From Planctomycetota bacterium (GTDB lineage Bacteria > Planctomycetota > Planctomycetia > Pirellulales > Pirellulaceae): DNA of 14,792 bases. The notes beneath the pieces are model-generated. The model ran no database searches. It was not told the DNA's origin and saw nothing but the letters and a program-made list of their open reading frames with translations. Made by a program: the position numbers and the translations under genes. Positions 8,272-14,237 of this stretch are shown here, piece after piece (the stretch's first letter is position 1; every line of letters begins with the position of its first letter). Location of the stretch: the NCBI GenBank assembly GCA_024274855.1, contig JAJSAJ010000273.1, forward strand, positions 1-14,792. Direction: 5' to 3'.

Positions 8272-9120
8272 ATGAGTATTCAACGACGAGATTTTCTAAA
8301 GGCCACAATGGGGGCCGCATCGGTTTTGGCGACCGGGACAACTTGGGCGGTTGCCGGCAAGAAATCACGAGTCCCGATCGGATTCCAGTTGTATTCGCTG
8401 CGTGGTGAGTTTGCGAAGGATGTGCCCGGTACATTGCGGAAGGTCGCGGAGATCGGTTATTCGGGCGTTGAGTTCTGGGGTTATGGCGGAACGCCAAACG
8501 TCTACAAACAGTGGACGGCCGAAAGGCTTCGAAAGTTGTTGGATGATACCGGCTTGAAATGCTGCGGGATGCACGTTGCGCCAAAGGCCATCGAAGGCGA
8601 TACCCTTAAAAGGACCATCGATGTCAATAAAGTGCTCGGCAACCGGTTGATCAACGTGGCTGCCGCCAAGAAGTACATGGAATCGGTCGAGTCGATCAAG
8701 AAGTTTGCCGAGTTGTTGGGCGAGCAAGAAGAGAAGGCCGACGTGCAAGGCATGCGAATCGGGTACCACTGCCATCCATTCGACATGAAACGGTTCGGCG
8801 ATACGACTGGTTGGCAGATGCTGTTCACACAGGTGTCGCCGAAAGTATCGATGCAATTGGACACGGGCAATTGTGTTGGCGGCGGTGGCGACCCGATCGC
8901 AATTTTGAAGCAGTTTCCCAACCGTGTCCATTCGCTTCACATCAAGCAGTACCCCGGCGCTCCGTGGACGCCGGACCAACCGAAGTGGCTCGAGATATTC
9001 AAGCTTTGCGAAACGACGCAGCCGATCGAATGGTACATTGTTGAAGAAGGTGACGCGGGTGGCATGGGATTCGACATTCCGCAGACGTCTCTTCAGAGTC
9101 TCAGGAAGATGGGAAAATAG
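8272..9120 (+). CDS. Tat-exported sugar phosphate isomerase/epimerase-like TIM-barrel protein
   Basis: A 282-residue protein of the xylose isomerase-like TIM-barrel group. The ATG at 8272 is chosen because AAGGAAGG (8257-8264) precedes it by 7 nt and because it gives a twin-arginine signal (QRRDFLK, residues 4-10, followed by a hydrophobic run to about 28). Barrel and metal-site landmarks are FQLYSLR (38-44), YSGVEFWG (63-70), GYHCHPFD (164-171), MQLDTGN (194-200), HSLHIKQ (220-226) and YIVEEGD (255-261); His, Asp and Glu in these normally hold a divalent cation. Members isomerise or epimerise sugars, or act on inositol or keto-sugar intermediates. The gene partner upstream is a Gfo/Idh/MocA oxidoreductase with the same export route, so both probably act on one periplasmic sugar. 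The substrate is not deducible. Confidence 0.9.
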   Translation: MSIQRRDFLKATMGAASVLATGTTWAVAGKKSRVPIGFQLYSLRGEFAKDVPGTLRKVAEIGYSGVEFWGYGGTPNVYKQWTAERLRKLLDDTGLKCCGMHVAPKAIEGDTLKRTIDVNKVLGNRLINVAAAKKYMESVESIKKFAELLGEQEEKADVQGMRIGYHCHPFDMKRFGDTTGWQMLFTQVSPKVSMQLDTGNCVGGGGDPIAILKQFPNRVHSLHIKQYPGAPWTPDQPKWLEIFKLCETTQPIEWYIVEEGDAGGMGFDIPQTSLQSLRKMGK

Positions 9121-9205
9121 ACCCGGCCGTGGCCGATTGTCTGTAGCGCGCGAGGCAAACGCCTGAGTACCTTTCTCCGCCGTTCGCCGTCTGTGACCTG
9201 AATAC

Positions 9206-9238
9206 GACAGCCCGCGGGTTCGATTCCCGCCGCCTCCA
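9206..9238 (+). ncRNA. 3' end of tmRNA (ssrA) or Ala-type tRNA; probable attachment site
   Basis: A perfect T-arm is present: GCGGG (9214-9218), loop TTCGATT (9219-9225), CCCGC (9226-9230), then acceptor strand CGCCTCC and discriminator A (9231-9238). The CTCCA end, implying a G3-U70 pair, is the alanine-acceptor signature shared by tmRNA and tRNA-Ala. The matching 5' acceptor strand and D-arm, and for tmRNA the tag frame, are absent. The preceding bases are a short spacer and then the isomerase gene, which leaves no room for a 350-nt tmRNA. A displaced 3' end beside an integrase gene is the classic product of site-specific integration. tmRNA is favoured by the exact resemblance of this end to known tmRNAs. 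The CCA is not encoded. Confidence 0.6.
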
Positions 9239-9240
9239 TT

Positions 9241-9277
9241 AAAGGCAGTTTGCGAGAAATCGTAAACTGCCTTTTTT
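9241..9277 (+). terminator. Strong intrinsic terminator
   Basis: Thirteen base pairs (one G-T wobble) from 9242-9254 with 9261-9273 close an AGAAAT loop, and a run of T (9272-9277) follows. It lies 2 nt after the tRNA-like end, so it was probably the terminator of that RNA gene. It would also stop read-through from the isomerase gene into the recombinase. Confidence 0.9.
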
Positions 9278-9327
9278 AATGGACTTGCGCAACTCGCCTT
9301 GCCACGAAAGGACTTCGGACGGTAGGA

Positions 9328-9372
9328 TGTGTCAGATAACATGTCAGATACGGTGGTGGTCTGTGTCAGATA
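9328..9372. promoter_or_regulatory. Three TGTCAGATA direct repeats before the recombinase gene
   Basis: TGTCAGATA occurs at 9330-9338, 9342-9350 and 9364-9372, and the first and third are extended to TGTGTCAGATA. Spacings of 12 and 22 bp put the copies on roughly the same helix face. The position, between the tRNA-like end and the recombinase start, is where arm-type binding sites of tyrosine recombinases or of an excision factor are found. Autoregulation of the recombinase promoter is the alternative. Confidence 0.55.
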
Positions 9373-9414
9373 GTAAAATCTGGCAACCTCCCGATTCAGC
9401 CCGGAGGCATCCTA

Positions 9415-11133
9415 ATGGCCGTGCGAAAACGTGCCCTCAAGCCCGATCCCCAAGGCCGCTATCGACCGTACCTGGGCTACCGGGTCGATGGGAAGCAGCA
9501 GCGGTTCAACCTGGGCACGGACAAGGTGGAAGCCGAGCGCAGGATGAATCGACTCTACGAACTCTGGCAGGAGAACGTGGCAGCCAACCGGGAAGAGGTC
9601 TGGTCTCCGTTAGCGCTCAGCTTTGCCAAGGAAGTGGCGAAAGGCAACCGCAAGATTGAATACCCCTTTCTGCGACACTTCCTCGAAGCCGATGACCCTG
9701 CCGCTGAGTACGCTCAGATGGTTCACGTAGAGCGACAGCGGTTTCCTTCCCTGGACATCATTCCGGCTGATCCTGATCTATACGCTATCGGCATTGACAG
9801 GAACGAGCATCTCGTGGCCAGCGAAGTGCAGCACCTTCAGGAACGACTGGCGGAACTGGGGGCGCTTGCGCCAAAAAACAAGCTCCCCGATAAACTGGTC
9901 ACCGGAAAGCTGCACGAGGCTCTTGACGCCTACGCCGAAGATGATGTGAAGTCACACAACGTTTGGCCCGGATCAAACCGGCTAAAACAGAGTGGCCACC
10001 GGCGATTAGAAATGATCGAGAGGTTCAAGGAACGACACAGAGATGTCTTGCTGTCGATGCTGGGCTACGACGCCTGCAAAGAGGTGATCCGATTCTGGTG
10101 CAGGCGTCCTCCCACAAAGAATCGCAAGACAGGTCAGTTCGATGGACCTCCGATGGCCATCAGTTCGGCTCGCCATCATCGAAAGGAACTGGATCGGTTC
10201 TTCCGATGGCTTGATGCCACCGAACGATTTGGCTGGGTGCTGCCCCGTGGCTTCAATCAGATCGACCGTTCAATCGGAGAGACGGAGGATGAGTTTTCTC
10301 GACGACTATCGGTGATACAGAATGAAACTTACGGGGTGGATGAACTTGCAGCGCTGAACCGGCACGCTACGCCGCTGGAGCGGCTCGTTCTGTACGTCGG
10401 CCTAAATTGTGGAATGGGAGCCGCAGAACTGGGCCGACTGCGTAGAAGCGACATCTTGCTTTTCTACAAACATGAATTCGCCGATGCCCTGACTTTCGCC
10501 TCAACCGACCAGGACAGCTTCATTCGTTATCTGCGACCCAAGACCAAGGTTTTCGGCGAATGGTTACTTTGGCCTGAAACCGTCCAAATGGTTCAATGGG
10601 GACTTGAGCGAGCCCAGGGTATTGGAAGCGATCTCCTTTTTGTCTCTGAGAGTGGGCAGCCCTGGTACAACGAGCGACACAACAAGAACCCACAGGCCAA
10701 GTTCACCAACGTCTTCAACCGGTTGATTGCTCGTGTCATGAAGAGCGATCCGCACTTTCGGCGTCTTGCGTTTGGAACGCTCCGAGATACTCTCCCCAAC
10801 ATTTTGCGAAGCCGCCATTCAAGCGAGATGGCCAGCCTATGTTTGGCTCACGGTAGCACGTTCCGAGGTGACAAACTGATCGATTGCTACACGAACAAGC
10901 CATTCGGAAGATTCCACGAAATCATGCGTGTGGCCCGAGATTATGTTGCAGCGGTTTTCGAAGAAGCACCAAGTGACCCAGCAGTCTCCCCAGGCAAGCA
11001 ATACCTCCCGCTGAAGACACGAGAGAAGGTGCGATCTATGCTCGCTGCCGGTGACCGAGTCGCAAAGATCGCCCAGGATTGCGGAGTGTCTCAGATGACG
11101 GTCTATCGTGAGCAGAAGAACCTCCCGGAGTGA
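9415..11133 (+). CDS. Tyrosine-recombinase-like integrase with C-terminal resolvase-type HTH
   Basis: A 572-residue protein. Residues 1-55 look like an arm-type DNA-binding domain (GRYRPYLGYRVDGKQQRFNLGTD). Residues about 165-285 would be the core-binding helices, and about 305-515 the catalytic domain. Of the catalytic set I can place K376 (RPKTK), R457 (GTLRDT), H479 (LAHG) and Y492 (CYTN). The first arginine position reads GMGAAEL at 333-339, with Gly where G-x-R is usual, and the His of the H-x-x-R box is Gly454. Residues 535-567 form a helix-turn-helix of the resolvase/Hin kind (KVRSMLAAGDRVAKIAQDCG then VSQMTVYRE), an unusual addition. GGAGG at 9403-9407 sits 7 nt before the ATG. Next to the tRNA-like end it is presumably the integrase of the element. 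Whether it is active is uncertain because of the two substitutions. Confidence 0.82.
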   Translation: MAVRKRALKPDPQGRYRPYLGYRVDGKQQRFNLGTDKVEAERRMNRLYELWQENVAANREEVWSPLALSFAKEVAKGNRKIEYPFLRHFLEADDPAAEYAQMVHVERQRFPSLDIIPADPDLYAIGIDRNEHLVASEVQHLQERLAELGALAPKNKLPDKLVTGKLHEALDAYAEDDVKSHNVWPGSNRLKQSGHRRLEMIERFKERHRDVLLSMLGYDACKEVIRFWCRRPPTKNRKTGQFDGPPMAISSARHHRKELDRFFRWLDATERFGWVLPRGFNQIDRSIGETEDEFSRRLSVIQNETYGVDELAALNRHATPLERLVLYVGLNCGMGAAELGRLRRSDILLFYKHEFADALTFASTDQDSFIRYLRPKTKVFGEWLLWPETVQMVQWGLERAQGIGSDLLFVSESGQPWYNERHNKNPQAKFTNVFNRLIARVMKSDPHFRRLAFGTLRDTLPNILRSRHSSEMASLCLAHGSTFRGDKLIDCYTNKPFGRFHEIMRVARDYVAAVFEEAPSDPAVSPGKQYLPLKTREKVRSMLAAGDRVAKIAQDCGVSQMTVYREQKNLPE

Positions 11134-11161
11134 CCGATCCTTGAAAAAGGAGATACACTGA

Positions 11162-12448
11162 ATGGCAAGTGCCCCGAAGTCCGTTCGAAGTTCCCTCAAG
11201 TCGATCTGGCGTGAGTTCAACAGATGTGCCGACCGGTATCCGCCCCTTTTTCATGAGATGATGGAAACTTGCGATTTCCGTCCAGCACCCCTTGGCGTTT
11301 GCGACTCTTTTCGCAAGGCTTTCACCGACCGTTTCGACGATGAATGGGAGCAATGGCACGGTCCAGTGGATTGGTTCTTCGGTCGGTTCTATGGGAATGG
11401 CGAAGGCTTGCAGGAGTTCAAGAAACTCGCAAAGAGTGCGTACATGGTTCTATGCACAGTCCGTTCAGAGCACTCAGAGTTCTCGGTCTACCAAGATAAC
11501 TGGGGGTGGCATGGCTGGATGCGTCTTCTGCATTACATGGCGTATGGCTACCCCACGCCTTTGCTGAGAGGAACGTTTGATAGATGGGGTAACTGGGGCT
11601 CCGACAGTACAGAAGAAGAAGTCGCAGCATTCGGCACACCCGACGATGATGGTGCGCCCTACCCGCTGCATCCTTTTCATTGGCGGTTGGAGCACTCGGT
11701 CTTCGTGTCATCTGCGAGCGCAATTGAATTGATCGTCGATGATGACCGAGGGCTTCTCGTCGGTGAATGGACGTTTGGACTTCCGATAAGTTACTCAGGT
11801 CGCAGCGCCGAGCCTGTGGAAGTTGCCGACGATGAGGAGCAGGCGGACACGGAAGATACCGAGCCGAGTGAGATTACCGAAGAACGAGACCCGGACATCA
11901 AGTGGCCCATCTTGGATTTCCGCTACGACGGAGTGTGGCACCTGGAATTCGACTACGGCGGCGGAATTGAGAAGGGTACGTACCCGGACAAGGCGGGATT
12001 CTCTGCGTATCAGATGTTACTGCGGCAACGGGGGAAGTGGATTCCCACTGAAGATCTACTTGAGCTACAGGGTGCCGTCGTGGAGGAGAGTGCTGGCTCT
12101 GGAGAGCGGAAGTTCGGCCCGGAGGGGATGGCGCAACTGAGCAAGGAGATCGAGGCAAGGAGGGCCACGCTCGTCTGGGAGCAAGATTCTGATGAGCGAA
12201 TACGACTCATGGATGAACTGGAAGATTTGGAGAAGAGGAAGAAATCAGCCATCAGAAAATTCGGCCAACCTCGAACATTGCCAGGGACAGGTCAGAAGTT
12301 GACCAAAAGACTTCACGAACAATTTCGTCAGATTCGGCGGATGCTGGTCGAGGACAAAAACCCAATGTATAGGCTTGCACTTCATCTCGAAGGTACGGTC
12401 GCTGCTGAGGGCGAGGGGTTTCGGTACACACCTCCCATGAGCCGCTGA
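11162..12448 (+). CDS. Unknown acidic protein with a conserved C-terminal domain of unknown function
   Basis: I do not recognise the 428-residue protein as a whole. The N-terminal 210 residues are rich in Trp, Phe and Tyr (for example WEQWHGPVDWFFGRFYGNG at 62-80 and DNWGWHGWMRLLHYMAYGY at 112-130) and look like a compact globular domain. Residues 216-245 are a very acidic linker. From about 250 the layout resembles a C-terminal domain I know from large bacterial ATPase/TPR and hypothetical proteins: a W-x-L-x-F beta-strand start (259-263), AYQMLLRQRGKWIPTEDLLE (282-301), a charged helical coiled part (323-366), then RLHEQFRQIRRML and P-x-x-x-L-A-L-H-L (383-409) ending in a GFRYTPP tail (419-425). 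It starts 28 nt after the recombinase stop with AAGGAG at 11147-11152, so the two are probably one transcript. No catalytic motif is visible. Confidence 0.75.
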   Translation: MASAPKSVRSSLKSIWREFNRCADRYPPLFHEMMETCDFRPAPLGVCDSFRKAFTDRFDDEWEQWHGPVDWFFGRFYGNGEGLQEFKKLAKSAYMVLCTVRSEHSEFSVYQDNWGWHGWMRLLHYMAYGYPTPLLRGTFDRWGNWGSDSTEEEVAAFGTPDDDGAPYPLHPFHWRLEHSVFVSSASAIELIVDDDRGLLVGEWTFGLPISYSGRSAEPVEVADDEEQADTEDTEPSEITEERDPDIKWPILDFRYDGVWHLEFDYGGGIEKGTYPDKAGFSAYQMLLRQRGKWIPTEDLLELQGAVVEESAGSGERKFGPEGMAQLSKEIEARRATLVWEQDSDERIRLMDELEDLEKRKKSAIRKFGQPRTLPGTGQKLTKRLHEQFRQIRRMLVEDKNPMYRLALHLEGTVAAEGEGFRYTPPMSR

Positions 12449-12482
12449 CACACCTTTCTCCCAAACGGCTTTCCTGCGAACC

Positions 12483-12523
12483 AGTGGCCTGGATCAGGCC
12501 ACTTCTTGGGCGATGCTGCCCAA
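12483..12523 (+). terminator. Two adjacent hairpins after the unknown gene
   Basis: AGTGGCCTG and CAGGCCACT form a 9-bp stem with a 3-nt loop (12483-12503). TTGGGC and GCCCAA form a second stem (12506-12511 with 12518-12523). Only short mixed T/C runs follow, so termination may be partial. They lie 34 bp after the stop codon and separate the first two genes of the module from the third. Confidence 0.5.
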
Positions 12524-12559
12524 CTCTTCCAAAGCCCATTTCGGCAGGCTATCTCCACT

Positions 12560-12596
12560 AGCCAGACGTTTTCTGGCTCAGCCAGACGACATCTGG
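12560..12596. promoter_or_regulatory. Paired dyads upstream of the winged-helix gene, candidate operator
   Basis: AGCCAGA/TCTGGCT (12560-12566 with 12572-12578) is a perfect 7-bp dyad. Twenty base pairs further on it is repeated as CCAGA/TCTGG (12582-12586 with 12592-12596), keeping the AGCCAGACG left arm. Two like dyads two helical turns apart, about 70-105 bp before the start of a gene encoding a DNA-binding domain, fit an autoregulatory operator. RNA hairpins are the alternative reading. Confidence 0.45.
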
Positions 12597-12665
12597 GGCG
12601 TTCAAGGGCAGAAGGGCGACATGTGCCGCCCTAAGAAACCTGTCCCTAGCGTAGGAGCTACGCCC

Positions 12666-14009
12666 ATGACTACCGAGCTACAGAGCCGCATCGTTTCCCG
12701 GCTCCAGAAGCGGAAGCACACCCTCTCGGAGATTGCCTCCGAGATTGGGGAGCCCAAGGAGGCCATCAAGCCAGCCATCCTCGTGATGGAGAGTGAAGGT
12801 CTGGTCTGCCAAGAGGATGATTACTACTGCATCCAGGCCGAGCAGCCAAATTCTGCACCCGTGCAGAATTCTGCCGCTGAGGTCGAAGATCAGGAGGCTG
12901 TGAACGCTGAGAACGCTGCCAAGGGTGAGGAGGACTCTCCCAAGCGAGAGGAACTCGTCAAGTCGTTCCGGGCAGCGATTCAGGCTGCGGACAAAGCAGA
13001 TGCAAGCGTTCTGGCTGCCGAGAAGAAGTCCTGTGTGAAACTCCACTGCTTGGGGAAGGTCGCAATCGAATTGAAGGCGACCTTCAAGCATGGTGAGTGG
13101 GGGCCGTTCCTCGAAGCGGAGAAGGCCGATCAGAACTACATCAACCGTGCCATGCGGTTGGCCAAGTTCCTGACCGGGGCGCAGTGCCAGGACATGCCGA
13201 TCCTGGAGGCCGAGATCCTCATCAAGAAGATCCGAAAGAGTGGTCAGGCTACCGAGGACGACATCACCGCCGCTAGGAAGGAATACGAGACCTACCGGCG
13301 AGAGCAGTTGCAGCGGGTGGCAAGAGAGGCCCTCGTGGATCTCGTGGACCCGCAAGTGGGCTACTACCGGCTCAAGAACGTTGGAGACTTGCCGGATTTG
13401 TTTGTCCACGTCACCGACGTGCGTGATGACGGCGTGTACGTCACTCTCCCAGAGGAAGCCGCCAAGGGCGAAGAAGGTCGATACCCGGAGACCATTGCCA
13501 AATTCTGCAATGACGTTATCTGCGAGGTGTCGAAGGAGGAGTTCGATGCTGCCGTAGAATCCGTCTTGGAAAGCGATAAGGAAGAGACGCAAGAGAAGCC
13601 TGCCACAGGACTGGGACCGGTGGAGACGAGGAGGAAGGAGCCCGAGGAAGGCGAACTCGTACCAGTGGAGCCGAGGCCGAAGGGTTCCGGCTCTCGGCCT
13701 GGGCTCGTCGTGCATTCACCGGAGGCTGACGGGGAGGAAGGAACACCGACTGACTCGGCCACCGCCGAGAAAGAGGAGGCCGACTCCGAGGAACCACCCG
13801 CCGACTACATCGTCCGGGGAGATTACCGCTGGTCGATCCCAAAGGGCGAAAGCCAAGAGTACGACTGCTGGGACAGGGACGACGACGTAATTGGGTCGAT
13901 CAAGTGCCTGCACGGCACGTGGTTCGCCGTCATCGAACTCGGCAAGTTCGAGTCTCAGGAAGAGGCCATGTCAGCAGTCGAGGAAGCATGGGCCAAGCTG
14001 GGCGGCTAA
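12666..14009 (+). CDS. Winged-helix and DUF3102-like protein, probable plasmid/phage-type DNA-binding factor
   Basis: A 447-residue protein starting at 12666, where AGGAG (12653-12657) lies 8 nt upstream; ATGs further upstream in frame lack a ribosome site. Residues 1-58 form a winged helix (LQKRKHTLSEIASEIGEP, then a recognition helix and the VCQEDDYYCIQ wing). Residues 60-95 are an acidic linker. Residues 95-195 resemble DUF3102 and related phage/plasmid proteins: LGKVAIELKATFKHGEWGPF, then NYINRAMRLAKFL, then a helical tail. Residues 200-300 hold KNVGDLPDLFVHVTDVRDDGVYV. A long Glu/Pro/Ser-rich linker (300-380) precedes a small compact C-terminal domain, 381-447, with YRWSIP and LHGTWFAVIELGKF. 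The modular build suits a regulator or a partition/replication accessory factor of a mobile element. The function is not established. Confidence 0.75.
   Translation: MTTELQSRIVSRLQKRKHTLSEIASEIGEPKEAIKPAILVMESEGLVCQEDDYYCIQAEQPNSAPVQNSAAEVEDQEAVNAENAAKGEEDSPKREELVKSFRAAIQAADKADASVLAAEKKSCVKLHCLGKVAIELKATFKHGEWGPFLEAEKADQNYINRAMRLAKFLTGAQCQDMPILEAEILIKKIRKSGQATEDDITAARKEYETYRREQLQRVAREALVDLVDPQVGYYRLKNVGDLPDLFVHVTDVRDDGVYVTLPEEAAKGEEGRYPETIAKFCNDVICEVSKEEFDAAVESVLESDKEETQEKPATGLGPVETRRKEPEEGELVPVEPRPKGSGSRPGLVVHSPEADGEEGTPTDSATAEKEEADSEEPPADYIVRGDYRWSIPKGESQEYDCWDRDDDVIGSIKCLHGTWFAVIELGKFESQEEAMSAVEEAWAKLGG
12849..12874. repeat. Perfect 22-bp palindrome plus third half-site inside the winged-helix gene
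   Basis: AATTCTGCAC (12849-12858) and GTGCAGAATT (12861-12870) are exact inverted arms around CC. The right arm is shared with a second palindrome, GCAGAATTCTGC (12863-12874), so AATTCTGC occurs twice 18 bp apart on the same strand. The segment encodes the linker just after the winged helix, where protein constraint should be weak. Confidence 0.8.
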
Positions 14010-14021
14010 GGCCACGCTGAG

Positions 14022-14053
14022 GGCAAGCAGGACTGGGAGCAGTCCTGCTTGCC
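14022..14053 (+). terminator. Perfect 14-bp hairpin after the winged-helix gene
   Basis: GGCAAGCAGGACTG (14022-14035) and CAGTCCTGCTTGCC (14040-14053) pair without mismatch around GGAG, starting 12 nt after the stop codon. No T-run follows, so it is a terminator of the non-canonical kind or a 3'-end stabiliser. It marks the end of the three-gene module. Confidence 0.7.
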
Positions 14054-14102
14054 TACCCCGTTGCGTTGCTGGCCTGCTGTTCGCATGGAGGAAATTGGAT
14101 GA

Positions 14103-14237
14103 ATGGCCAGAAGGCTTGCGGCCCTTGAATGTGGGGCGAGCAAAGTGATCGGCATCGACAAGGAGGAAGACTGCCTGGACCACGCACGGCGTCGAATCTT
14201 TGGCGTGGAAGCCGATCCACCAGGCACAGAGCAATAG
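14103..14237 (+). pseudogene. Fragment resembling motif I of a SAM-dependent methyltransferase
   Basis: Forty-four codons from an ATG with GGAGG (14087-14091) 11 nt upstream. Residues 5-32 (LAALECGASKVIGIDKEEDC then LDHARRRI) read like the region after the glycine-rich loop of a Rossmann-type methyltransferase, where A-x-x-x-G-A-x-x-V-x-G-I-D and the following A-R helix bind S-adenosylmethionine. A TGA directly precedes the ATG and a TAG ends the frame at 14235. The same frame stays open for another 228 nt, but the translation there shows no methyltransferase motif. It is either a truncated gene remnant or a small coincidental frame. Confidence 0.35.

Noticed and set aside
9121..9238. Complete tRNA or permuted (two-piece) tmRNA
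   Set aside because: No 5' acceptor strand complementary to CGCCTCC, no D-arm and no tag-like frame can be found within the available space.
8365..9342. 325-residue minus-strand frame over the isomerase gene
   Set aside because: Antisense to a clear TIM-barrel protein and crosses the tRNA-like end and terminator.
12678..13715. 345-residue frame on the minus strand
   Set aside because: It is antisense to the winged-helix gene, which has a better ribosome site and recognisable domains; the long open frame follows from its acidic, GC-biased codon use.
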